Assembly (NCBI GenBank): GCA_031254455.1
Contig: JAIRUI010000054.1
Coordinates: forward strand, 1 to 6,977
Length of the DNA: 6,977 bases
Direction: 5' to 3'
DNA from: Chitinispirillales bacterium
GTDB lineage: Bacteria > Fibrobacterota > Chitinivibrionia > Chitinivibrionales > Chitinivibrionaceae
Below are positions 1 through 6,084 of this stretch, in pieces. Numbering within the stretch: position 1 is the first letter of the stretch; every line of letters starts with the position of its first letter. Both the position numbers and the translations under genes were made by a program. The notes beneath the pieces are model-generated. The model was given only the letters and a program-made list of their open reading frames with translations. It made no database searches and was not told where the DNA came from.

Positions 1-367
1 AAAATATATCCAAACCTTTCTTTTGTTTCGGATAATCATCGTAAAGTTTTACAAGAATATCATTTTTGCTTTCGGGCATAACTTCCGTTCCGAACGGAGA
101 AATTATTCTGTACATTTCCGGGAATTTTATCGTTTGAATTTTATCGTTAATGCCTAACTGTTTAAAAACACCTCTTGCAACGCCGCCATCGGCAAACGGA
201 ACGGTATGAATCCCTGACTCAAAGTAATAATTTTTTCTTCTGAAATTGTGCGCATATCCACCTATTCTGTCGTGTCGTTCAATTACAACGACTTTAATTC
301 CAGCCTGCGCCAAAAATGCACCTACGGTAAGCCCTCCAATTCCCGACCCTATAACAACGACATTCAC
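1..367 (-). CDS. FAD-dependent oxidoreductase, phytoene desaturase / carotenoid isomerase / retinol saturase-like (3' part cut by window edge)
   Basis: Only the first 122 residues are present; the gene runs off the left edge. The N-terminus is a Rossmann dinucleotide-binding fold: strand MNVVVIGSGIGGL (residues 1-13) with the GxGxxG loop, then VVVIE ending in E30, the usual ligand of the adenosine ribose of FAD, then RIGGYAHNF (35-42) and FESGIHTV (49-56). This GG...H.F...F..GIH pattern is typical of the CrtI / CRTISO / RetSat branch of flavin amine oxidase-like enzymes, which desaturate, isomerise or saturate polyene or other lipid-like substrates. The substrate cannot be told from this fragment. 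The start is the GTG at 367-365: it is preceded by AAGGA at 6-base spacing and places the GxGxxG loop at the normal distance from the N-terminus. The upstream ATG at 393 is in another frame and stops at once. It lies 133 bases downstream of the DUF5683-like gene on the same strand, so it may have its own promoter. Confidence 0.85.
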   Translation of the reverse strand, partial: MNVVVIGSGIGGLTVGAFLAQAGIKVVVIERHDRIGGYAHNFRRKNYYFESGIHTVPFADGGVARGVFKQLGINDKIQTIKFPEMYRIISPFGTEVMPESKNDILVKLYDDYPKQKKGLDIF

Positions 368-408
368 TTGTCTTCCTTTTGAATTTTTTCCATTAAAGAT
401 AATTCTTG

Positions 409-428
409 GACTTGGTAAAACGCAAGTC
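409..428. repeat. Inverted repeat GACTTG-N8-CAAGTC upstream of the FAD oxidoreductase
   Basis: A perfect 6-base inverted repeat with an 8-base spacer lies 41 bases upstream of the GTG start of the oxidoreductase gene. The rest of the gap (368-500) is very AT-rich, including an all-A/T inverted repeat at 463-486. The GACTTG repeat could be a dimeric regulator's operator or a small mRNA hairpin. Nothing else in the sequence shows which, and a 6-base repeat can arise by chance. Confidence 0.3.
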
Positions 429-500
429 ATTAAATAACATTTGTGTTTTTTAACGGAATTTTAATTTTTTAAATTTCTAAAAAATTGATTTATAAGAAAA

Positions 501-1415
501 CTAAAATTTCAAAACAAATCGGCATGCAATTTCATTGTTTTCAGGAGAAAAATCGGCCGAAATATCGAATTTATTTTCAAATTTACTTAAAGACGCATCG
601 ACGTAAGCGTCCGTCATTCCGTAAATATAAAAAATAATCGAATACCAAAAAAACATTGTTCGGCGTTTTGCAGCATCCTTGTATCTATTTTGCCAAGCGT
701 CAATTCTATCTTCTTTTGAAAGTTCTTGAAACGTACTGTCTCGACTTAAGTGCCCGACAAAATCCTGAGATTTTTTCATCAAATATTGGTATTGTACTCC
801 ACCGAAAACAAATGCGGTTTGGGTCGCGATAGTAAGTCCGGCTTTAAACCATTCTCCGTTGTAGAATTGTCCTGCCCCCGAAAATGGAATCGCCGACAAT
901 GCCATAGCGGTTCTCGGATTTTTATTTTCAACTCCGTAAAACCTGTTTGAAACACCGAAACCGTCAATAATATTCCAAATTCCGACAGCGGCAAATAGCG
1001 CCGATGCGTTGTAATATCTGACTTTTCCCGCTATATTGTCGTATTCGGCGAGTTTGATTTTGTTTGTAAACCGCATGGTGTCTTTTGCTGTGAAAGTTCC
1101 GAATTTAGCCATATTTAACGAATCGTTTAATGAATAAATTTTGTTGAAACTTTTGTGATAGTTTTTCCAATAATTTAACGAAATCCATCCTATGATTCCG
1201 TCAGTTCCCAGAAATAAAAAACCTCTTGTAAAATGTTTCGTGTATATTTGTCCGCCGCCCGGAACAATTGAAAGCGGCGCGGTAATAAAAGGGTTGTAAT
1301 ATTTTACGCTGTCTTTTTGCGGGATTTCGGATAAGACGGATTTTTCGACTGCAAAACAGTTTACAGAATTTGCAATCATCATAATTATTATTATTTTTTT
1401 TATAACAAACTCCAA
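501..1415 (-). CDS. DUF5683-like membrane protein with two internal repeat units
   Basis: A 304-residue protein of unknown function. The N-terminus looks like a signal peptide or membrane anchor: a lysine pair (residues 6-7), a run of Ile/Met, then SVNCFA near residue 22 as a possible cleavage site. The body is two similar halves. Unit 1 (about 41-159) has PLSIVPGGGQIYT, a hydrophobic segment, a charged loop, then GIWNIIDGFGV. Unit 2 (about 166-278) has ALSAIPFSGAGQFYN, a hydrophobic segment, a charged loop, then IYGMTDAYVDASL. The PGxGQxYN and DAxVDAxL elements are what I recall of DUF5683 proteins of Bacteroidota and Fibrobacterota. The C-terminus alternates and ends in Phe (RFVLKF), as in many outer-membrane proteins, but this is weak evidence of location. 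The start is a TTG at 1415 with a good ribosome binding site, overlapping the end of ung by 16 bases; the next Met codons (residues 12-13) would remove the signal-like N-terminus. Last gene of the tight operon. Confidence 0.75.
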   Translation of the reverse strand: MEFVIKKIIIIMMIANSVNCFAVEKSVLSEIPQKDSVKYYNPFITAPLSIVPGGGQIYTKHFTRGFLFLGTDGIIGWISLNYWKNYHKSFNKIYSLNDSLNMAKFGTFTAKDTMRFTNKIKLAEYDNIAGKVRYYNASALFAAVGIWNIIDGFGVSNRFYGVENKNPRTAMALSAIPFSGAGQFYNGEWFKAGLTIATQTAFVFGGVQYQYLMKKSQDFVGHLSRDSTFQELSKEDRIDAWQNRYKDAAKRRTMFFWYSIIFYIYGMTDAYVDASLSKFENKFDISADFSPENNEIACRFVLKF

Positions 1416-2074
1416 TTTATTTCCTTTTGATTTGTTTTTTTCAAAAAATCGTTTATTTGTGAAAAAGGTCTGCTTCCCAAAAAACCTTTATTTGCGGAAA
1501 GCGGGGACGGATGCGGGTTTTGAATTATTTTGTGCCTATTTTCGTCTATTAGATTTTTTTTTCTTTGAGCAAAATTTCCCCACAAAACAAATACTTTTGG
1601 AGCGCCCGTTTTTACTAAATACGCAATTACTTTGTCGGTAAAATATTCCCATCCGATTTTTGAGTGTGAAGCGGGAGAATTTCTTGTGACGGTTAAAATA
1701 GAATTTAATAACAAAATATTTTGTTTTGCCCAATTAGTTAAATCGCCGTGAAGCGGAATTTTTACACCTAAATCATTTGACAATTCTTTGAATATATTTT
1801 TTAGCGACGGCGGAATTTTTATGTTTTGGGGGACAGAAAATGAAAGCCCCATTGCTTCATCTTCACCGTGGTACGGATCTTGTCCAAGAATCACTACCGA
1901 AATATTTTCCGGATTTGTAAATTGAAACGCTTTAAAAATATTTTTTCTATTAGGGAAAATAGTTTCGTCTTTGCTGAGTATTGATAATTTTACATCAATT
2001 TCTTTTAATAAATTTTCTTGTAAAGCAAAAAAAACGTTCCAACTTTTATCCCAGTTTCCTATTAAAAAATCCAT
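1400..2074 (-). CDS. ung: Uracil-DNA glycosylase, family 1
   Basis: Removes uracil from DNA by cleaving the N-glycosidic bond, the first step of base excision repair after cytosine deamination or dUTP misincorporation; acts in the cytoplasm on DNA. All family 1 motifs are visible: GQDPYHG (64-70) with catalytic Asp66, GLSFSV (76-81) for the uracil pocket, PPSLKNIFKEL (88-98), LLLNSILTV (121-129) with the pocket Asn124, SHSKIGWEYFTD (136-147), and HPSPLS (188-193) with catalytic His188 and the minor-groove wedge Leu192. At 224 residues it is full family length. The ATG at 2074 sits inside the last codons of aroB (13-base overlap), with GAGG about 10 bases upstream. Its own 3' end holds the start and ribosome binding site of the next gene. 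No truncation or missing catalytic residue is seen. Confidence 0.97.
   Translation of the reverse strand: MDFLIGNWDKSWNVFFALQENLLKEIDVKLSILSKDETIFPNRKNIFKAFQFTNPENISVVILGQDPYHGEDEAMGLSFSVPQNIKIPPSLKNIFKELSNDLGVKIPLHGDLTNWAKQNILLLNSILTVTRNSPASHSKIGWEYFTDKVIAYLVKTGAPKVFVLWGNFAQRKKNLIDENRHKIIQNPHPSPLSANKGFLGSRPFSQINDFLKKTNQKEINWSLL
1413..1426 (-). promoter_or_regulatory. Ribosome binding site that decides a TTG start
   Basis: Read on the minus strand, AAGGAA (1426-1421) stands about 6 bases before TTG (1415-1413). It lies inside the last codons of ung. No ATG or GTG in the same frame is better placed, so this supports a TTG start for the DUF5683-like gene and translational coupling to ung. Confidence 0.6.
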
Positions 2075-3147
2075 GAATCAAAAACCTCGTCAAGTACCGA
2101 AATCACGTCTTTTTTATTTACATTGTCAAGAATTTTAGATTTTCCGATAGACGTGGGAAGAACGAATTTTAATTTTCCGTTCGCTTTTTTTTTGTCCGAA
2201 TTCATTGCCCTGTAAATGGAATTTGCAGAGATTTTGTGCGGAATCTCAGGGATTCTCAAGATTTTAAGCGATTGGTTTAAAATTTTAGCTCGTTCTTTTT
2301 TTATTAAATTCATTCTTGTCGCTAATTTTACGGCGCAATTTATTCCGAGCATTACCGCCTCTCCGTGAAGCAAAGTTCCGTAACCGTAAATTTTCTCAAA
2401 TGCGTGCGCAAAAGTATGTCCGAAATTCAAAAGCGCCCGTTCCCCCGTTTCCGTTTCGTCGCGGCTTACGATATCGGTCTTGATTTTTATTGAGCGGACA
2501 ATTGCTTCTTGCATTTCGGAGTTTGAACGATTACATATTTTTTCGAAATTTTGCGTAATAAATTCAAAAGTTCTTTTTTGTCCGATATATCCGTATTTCG
2601 CTATTTCGCCGCATCCTGCAATGAATTCGCGGTCTGGAAGCGTATCTAAATATTTTGTGTCGATCCAAACCATTTTAGGCTGCCAAAAAGAACCGATTAA
2701 ATTTTTCCCTATTGAGTTGTTTACTGCGGTTTTCCCGCCGACGCCGCTATCGACTGCGGCAAGTAAAGTTGTGGGAATTTGAATATAATTTATTCCTCTC
2801 AGTAAAACGGACGCAGCAAATCCGGTTATGTCGCCAACTACTCCGCCGCCAAACGCTATCATTACGCTTTTTCTGTCACATTCCAATTTCAACGCCTCGT
2901 CCAGAATGTAATTCAAAGTTTTCATGTTTTTGTATTTTTCACCGTCGGGAATAACTATTATTGATGAATCCGGCAAATTTCGTTTCCAATCCGAAAGATG
3001 ATTTTCATATATTTTTAGAATTGTATCGTTAGTTACGATAATGTATTTTGTCGCCGGACAAAACTCTAAAATTGATGAATAGAAATCTATTTTTTCGTTA
3101 ATGAAAATCGGATAACTCCTTTTGGCGAGAGAAACTGATAATTTCAT
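2062..3147 (-). CDS. aroB: 3-dehydroquinate synthase
   Basis: Converts DAHP to 3-dehydroquinate, the second step of the shikimate pathway to aromatic amino acids, folates and quinones. It is a cytoplasmic enzyme using NAD+ and a divalent metal (usually zinc or cobalt). The 361 residues match the family length. Visible elements are PDGEKYK (67-73), the NAD-binding AFGGGVVGD (98-106), IPTTLLAAVDSGVGGKTAVN (124-143), GKNLIGSFWQP (147-157), and metal ligands Glu181 (in GCGEIAKYG), His244 (in NFGHTFAHAFE) and His261 (in HGEAV). His248 and Lys139/Lys148 correspond to other active-site residues of the family. The ATG at 3147 overlaps the stop of the upstream acyltransferase gene as ATGA and has a strong AAGGAG 8 bases before it, so both coupling and independent initiation are possible. 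The C-terminal end overlaps ung. Confidence 0.97.
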   Translation of the reverse strand: MKLSVSLAKRSYPIFINEKIDFYSSILEFCPATKYIIVTNDTILKIYENHLSDWKRNLPDSSIIVIPDGEKYKNMKTLNYILDEALKLECDRKSVMIAFGGGVVGDITGFAASVLLRGINYIQIPTTLLAAVDSGVGGKTAVNNSIGKNLIGSFWQPKMVWIDTKYLDTLPDREFIAGCGEIAKYGYIGQKRTFEFITQNFEKICNRSNSEMQEAIVRSIKIKTDIVSRDETETGERALLNFGHTFAHAFEKIYGYGTLLHGEAVMLGINCAVKLATRMNLIKKERAKILNQSLKILRIPEIPHKISANSIYRAMNSDKKKANGKLKFVLPTSIGKSKILDNVNKKDVISVLDEVFDSWIF

Positions 3148-4085
3148 TTTTCTTTCTCCTTATAATAAGAAATTGATAACTGCGGTGGAAAATCTTTCGC
3201 CTCACGCTTCCATCTTCTGTGCATCCAAACCCATTGCTCCGGATATTTTTTTATAAATTCGCCAAGTTTATCGTTAAATTTTTCCAGATTCAAAATAAAA
3301 CTTTCCGTTTCGTTTTCCGTTTCAATTATTTCGGCTCTTTCAATGTAAAATAAATACTTGTCATTATTTTCGCGAATTAAAAACGACCAGGCAAGCGGAA
3401 TTTTGTAGCGAGCAGCTATTTTTATAGGAGCGGACGGAGTAAACGCCTCTTTCCCTAAGAAATTTACAAAAATACCGTTATTGGTGGCGTCTTGGTCAAC
3501 TAAAACACCGAAATTAAACCCATTTTTCAGATTTTTGAGAACATTTTTCATTCCACCGTTACGTTCGTAGTATTTTACTCCGTTCCGTTCACGAAGATTT
3601 ACAAAAATTTTATCAATTCTTTTGTCAAACAGTCTTGAGCCGATTGACATTCCTTTAAAACCTAATTTTGCCGCAATATGTGTCTTTAATTCAAACGCAG
3701 ACAAATGGCTTCCCAAAATTATCGTACCGTTTGGATTTGAAAAAATTTCCTTTGTCAAATTTTCGTTTTCAAGACGTACGATTTTGAAAAATTTTTCCTT
3801 TGAATATTCAGGAATTCTTATTCCGTCAAAAAAAGATTTACCGGCGTTTACAAAAACCCCGTTTGTTATTCTGTTTATTTGCTTTTGCGAATAATTTTCA
3901 AATACGCTTTTAAGGTTTTTCTTTGTAATTTCTCTTTCTTTTTTTAATATATGACCAAACAGAAAACCCAAGAATCCGAAAAGGCGCAAACCTAAAAAAC
4001 GCGGCGTTTTTTTTATGATAAAAATCGCCGCTGAAAAAATAATGTATGCTATATCGTGCCGTAATTTTCTAGAATTTCTTGCCAT
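3144..4085 (-). CDS. Lipid A biosynthesis-type (LpxL/HtrB family) lysophospholipid acyltransferase
   Basis: Predicted inner-membrane acyltransferase that transfers a fatty acyl chain to a lipid A precursor or a related glycolipid or lysolipid. The 313 residues match the family. An N-terminal hydrophobic segment (about 13-25), followed by a second hydrophobic stretch (about 30-47), would anchor it. The catalytic HX4E motif is HLSAFE (His127, Glu132) after TIILGS. Also seen are GVLVDQDA (193-200), a conserved region of the family, FTPSAPIKIAARYKIPL (215-231), and the C-terminal QWVWMHRRWK (284-293). I cannot tell LpxL from LpxM-type or other acceptor specificity. It is the first gene of the leftward operon and starts 126 bases from divergent yebC. 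The ATG at 4085 has only a weak GGA upstream, so initiation may be modest. The 3' end overlaps aroB by 4 bases. Confidence 0.9.
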   Translation of the reverse strand: MARNSRKLRHDIAYIIFSAAIFIIKKTPRFLGLRLFGFLGFLFGHILKKEREITKKNLKSVFENYSQKQINRITNGVFVNAGKSFFDGIRIPEYSKEKFFKIVRLENENLTKEIFSNPNGTIILGSHLSAFELKTHIAAKLGFKGMSIGSRLFDKRIDKIFVNLRERNGVKYYERNGGMKNVLKNLKNGFNFGVLVDQDATNNGIFVNFLGKEAFTPSAPIKIAARYKIPLAWSFLIRENNDKYLFYIERAEIIETENETESFILNLEKFNDKLGEFIKKYPEQWVWMHRRWKREAKDFPPQLSISYYKEKEK

Positions 4086-4145
4086 AATTTATATCCATAA
4101 AATCACGACAAAATAATATATCGCTGGATAAAAACGTATTTATTA

Positions 4146-4173
4146 TCGCCAAATATTATATTTACTCTATAAT
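4146..4173 (+). promoter_or_regulatory. Candidate sigma-70 type promoter for yebC
   Basis: A perfect TATAAT lies at 4168-4173, with TCGCCA (4 of 6 matches to TTGACA) at 4146-4151, spacing 16. The -10 is 38 bases before the yebC ATG. The surrounding spacer is AT-rich, so TATAAT by chance is not rare; the perfect match and its placement give moderate support. Confidence 0.4.
4155..4160 (-). promoter_or_regulatory. Candidate -10 element for the leftward acyltransferase-aroB-ung operon
   Basis: On the minus strand 4160-4155 reads TATAAT, 69 bases upstream of the acyltransferase ATG. No acceptable -35 hexamer is found at 16-18 base spacing, and the TTGAAA at 4179-4174 is only 13 bases away, too close for a standard promoter. 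It is adjacent to the plus-strand -10, so the two divergent promoters, if real, would overlap. Confidence 0.25.
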
Positions 4174-4211
4174 TTTCAAGAAACAAAAATTAAATTCAAA
4201 AGGATTTCGTT

Positions 4212-4922
4212 ATGGGAAGAGCGTTTGAGTTCCGCAAAGAAAGAAAAATGAAAAGATGGGACAAAATGTCTAAATTGTTCCCCAAATTATCAAAAGCGAT
4301 TACGCTTGCGGCTAAAGAAGGCGTTCTTGATCCGGAAATGAACGCGAAATTGCGGGCGGCGATTCTTAACGCGAAAGCGGAGAATATGCCTAAAGACAAC
4401 ATTGACGCGGCGATCAAGAGAGCGAGCGGAAAAGACGCCGACACTATTACTGAGGTTACTTTTGAAGGAAAAGGTTCTAACGGGGTTCAATATTTTATAG
4501 AATGCGCTACGGATAACAATACGCGTACGGTAGCCAACATTAAATCATATTTCAACAAACATGGCGGTCATCTGCTTCAAAACGGCGCGTTGGAATTTAT
4601 GTTTACTCGAAAAGCGGTTTTTGAAATAGAAAAACGAAGCGGAATCGACGTTGACGCTTTGGAGCTGGAACTTATTGATTTCGGGCTTGAGGATTTGGAA
4701 GAAACCGACGACACGGTCTATCTTTATGGCGATTATACTGAATTCGGTAATATTTCCAAAGGGCTTGAAAAACTCGGAATTGTTCCTAGAAAAGCGACTT
4801 TACAGCGGATTTCGACCGCTCCGGTTGAACTTTCCGATGAAGAATACGATAAAGCCGAGTCGCTGATTGATAAAATTGAAGACGATGAAGACGTTGTGAA
4901 TGTTTTCACTAATATTATGTGA
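4212..4922 (+). CDS. yebC: YebC/TACO1 family protein
   Basis: A 236-residue member of the YebC (PmpR) / mitochondrial TACO1 family. Members were long annotated as transcriptional regulators; more recent work on YebC and TACO1 points to a ribosome-associated role that relieves stalling, notably at proline-rich stretches. Cytoplasmic. Family signature: NAKAENMPKDNIDAAIKRASGK (53-74, central helical domain), FEGKGSNGVQYFIECATDNNTRT (84-106) and NKHGGHL (115-121), with the acidic C-terminus DKIEDDEDV (220-228). The N-terminus MGRAFEFRKERKMKRWDKMSK is the MGRAFEFRK type rather than the MAGHSKWANIKHRK type of E. coli; I associate it with Bacteroidota-like lineages. ATG at 4212 has AGGA 7 bases upstream. 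It stands alone, divergent from the acyltransferase operon and 227 bases before the kinase gene. Confidence 0.95.
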   Translation: MGRAFEFRKERKMKRWDKMSKLFPKLSKAITLAAKEGVLDPEMNAKLRAAILNAKAENMPKDNIDAAIKRASGKDADTITEVTFEGKGSNGVQYFIECATDNNTRTVANIKSYFNKHGGHLLQNGALEFMFTRKAVFEIEKRSGIDVDALELELIDFGLEDLEETDDTVYLYGDYTEFGNISKGLEKLGIVPRKATLQRISTAPVELSDEEYDKAESLIDKIEDDEDVVNVFTNIM

Positions 4923-4940
4923 GAGATTGTTTTCACTAAT
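4901..4940 (+). repeat. 13-base direct repeat spanning the yebC stop codon
   Basis: TGTTTTCACTAAT occurs at 4901-4913, coding for the last residues of YebC, and again at 4928-4940 just after the stop, giving a 27-base period. No similarity extends further on either side. It may be the trace of a small tandem duplication at the gene's end. The first copy is also part of a short GTGAA/TTCAC inverted repeat (4896-4909). Confidence 0.6.
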
Positions 4941-4943
4941 GGT

Positions 4944-5005
4944 ACAGACGCGTTTTGACGCGAATTCTGTCGTGTAAAAATCTATTGTCTTAAACGCGCT
5001 TCTGT
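4944..5005. repeat. Three CGCG...TCTGT words able to form alternative hairpins in the yebC-kinase spacer
   Basis: ACAGACGCG (4944-4952) is the reverse complement of CGCGTCTGT. Two direct copies follow: CGCG-AAT-TCTGT (4959-4970) and CGCG-CT-TCTGT (4995-5005). The first arm can pair with either copy, with a 3- or 2-base bulge, so two mutually exclusive hairpins are possible. The two direct copies form an imperfect repeat that continues into GTG (4958-4974 and 4994-5008). There is no immediate T-run after the first hairpin; a TTGTTTTT stretch begins 5 bases after the second. It could be a 3' end structure of yebC mRNA, or a decayed repeat. The function is unknown. Confidence 0.4.
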
Positions 5006-5028
5006 GTGAATTGTTTTTAAACTTTCAT

Positions 5029-5061
5029 AAAACATAATAATATATAGGAAAGTTATGTTTT
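5029..5061 (+). terminator. Weak AT-only hairpin, possible terminator after yebC
   Basis: AAAACATAA (5029-5037) and TTATGTTTT (5053-5061) are perfect reverse complements around a 15-base loop, followed by a T-rich tail. The stem has a single G-C pair, so it is far weaker than a standard intrinsic terminator. A competing 7-base repeat, AACTTTC (5020-5026) with GAAAGTT (5048-5054), overlaps it. Confidence 0.2.
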
Positions 5062-5081
5062 TTATTTATAGCCGCAATTTT

Positions 5082-5110
5082 TTGCAAGTTCGCGTCTCGA
5101 CAAAAATTAT
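5082..5110 (+). promoter_or_regulatory. Candidate promoter for the kinase-guaA pair
   Basis: TTGCAA (5082-5087) and AATTAT (5105-5110) are spaced 17 bases and lie about 40 bases before the GTG start of the kinase gene. Each matches consensus in 4 of 6 positions, so this is the best candidate in the spacer but a weak one. Confidence 0.25.
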
Positions 5111-5149
5111 TTTATTCATAAAAACAAACAACAAAACAGGGAATTTTTT

Positions 5150-6079
5150 GTGATTAGAGCGATTCTTTGTAATCCGTCGATTGATGTTTATTACAAAATT
5201 CCGAAATTCGGTGAACAGAAAGTTTTTACCTCGCTGGAAAATTTTTCATGTCCGGCAGGAAAGGCGATAAATTTTGCAAAAGCGGTAAAAATCTTGGGCG
5301 AAGACGTTGAAGTCTCGGGAATTGTTTCCGGTGACGATATTCTGAAATTCAAAAAATTTCTTGAAGAATACAAAATCGCTTACGATTTGCTTGAAGTTCG
5401 AGGAAAGACCAGAATTAATACGACGATTTTTGAGGAAAAAAGTCAAATTGCGTATCATCTCAACGGTGAAAACGAACAAATATTTGAGGCTGAAAGTTTT
5501 TCTTTCGCAGAGAAATTGATAAAAAAAATTGAAAAAGGTGATTTCTGGGCGTTTTGCGGCAGTATTCCAAAAGGATTTGACGAGGAATTCTACAAAAAAC
5601 TCATTACGGAATGTAAGGCGAAAAACGTCAAGACGGCGCTGGATACTCGCAATAATCCGTTGAAATTCGGAATCAGCGCTATGCCGTTTTTAGCCGCCCC
5701 AAACGAAACGGAGTTTCAGGAATTACTCTCGGACGAAGTAAAAGGGTTGCAGAGCATAGTTTTGAAAGCGAAACGTTATATCGACATGATTGAATATTTT
5801 TTTGTAACTCTTGGCAAAGACGGCGTTGTCGCGTTTCATGGGAACGAATGCCTGCTTTGCTCTGCGGTAGAAATACAAAATCAGGTAAATGTCGTGGGGT
5901 GCGGCGATGCGTTTTTGGCGGGTGCGGTCGTAGGTTTTCAGCGCGGATTTTCGTTTGGAGAAGTTTGCCGTTTGGCGACCGCGTGCGGCGCGGCTAATAC
6001 GCTTACTCGCGAGCCGTGCAAAATTGATATAAATTCGGTTTGGCGAATAATGGAAAAAGTAAAAATAGAAAGCGTATAA
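5150..6079 (+). CDS. PfkB-family carbohydrate kinase, 1-phosphofructokinase / tagatose-6-phosphate kinase-like
   Basis: A 309-residue ribokinase-fold kinase that transfers phosphate from ATP to a sugar or sugar phosphate in the cytoplasm. The closest pattern is the FruK/LacC branch: start IRAILCNPSIDVYY, PAGKAINFAKAVKILG (35-50) at the substrate-binding GGKGxN site, GKTRINTTI (85-93), CGSIPKGF (136-143), ALDTRNNPLKFG (163-174), APNETEF (183-189), VTLGKDGVVAF (219-229), and VVGCGDAFLAGAVVGF (248-263) with catalytic Asp253. Two sites depart from consensus: AGKA instead of GGKG, and GCGD instead of GAGD at the anion hole. Phosphate acceptor is therefore uncertain. The GTG at 5150 is chosen because AGGGA precedes it by 7 bases and it gives the usual short N-terminus. 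guaA follows 5 bases after the stop. Confidence 0.85.
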   Translation: MIRAILCNPSIDVYYKIPKFGEQKVFTSLENFSCPAGKAINFAKAVKILGEDVEVSGIVSGDDILKFKKFLEEYKIAYDLLEVRGKTRINTTIFEEKSQIAYHLNGENEQIFEAESFSFAEKLIKKIEKGDFWAFCGSIPKGFDEEFYKKLITECKAKNVKTALDTRNNPLKFGISAMPFLAAPNETEFQELLSDEVKGLQSIVLKAKRYIDMIEYFFVTLGKDGVVAFHGNECLLCSAVEIQNQVNVVGCGDAFLAGAVVGFQRGFSFGEVCRLATACGAANTLTREPCKIDINSVWRIMEKVKIESV

Positions 6080-6084
6080 TTTTT

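Noticed and set aside
364..393. Nine-codon minus-strand mini-ORF (MEKIQKEDK) whose TGA overlaps the GTG start of the oxidoreductase
   Set aside because: It resembles a leader peptide for coupling, but it has no Shine-Dalgarno and its sequence mostly reflects the ribosome binding site region of the real gene; too short to support.
246..437. Open reading frame on the plus strand opposite the FAD oxidoreductase
   Set aside because: It is antisense to a clear Rossmann-fold coding sequence, has no ribosome binding site and no recognisable protein features.
463..486. Inverted repeat AATTTTTTA / TAAAAAATT as a terminator after the DUF5683-like gene
   Set aside because: The stem is entirely A/T in a strongly AT-rich gap; it would be unstable and is expected by composition.
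779..994. Other-frame open frames within the DUF5683-like gene (also 750-950 plus)
   Set aside because: Shadows of the real gene with no family features or start signals.
2480..2954. Plus-strand open frames inside aroB
   Set aside because: They lie opposite the conserved NAD- and metal-binding core of aroB and show no coding signal of their own.
4196..4490. Minus-strand open frames opposite the yebC N-terminal region
   Set aside because: They are antisense to the conserved YebC signature, with no ribosome binding site supporting them.
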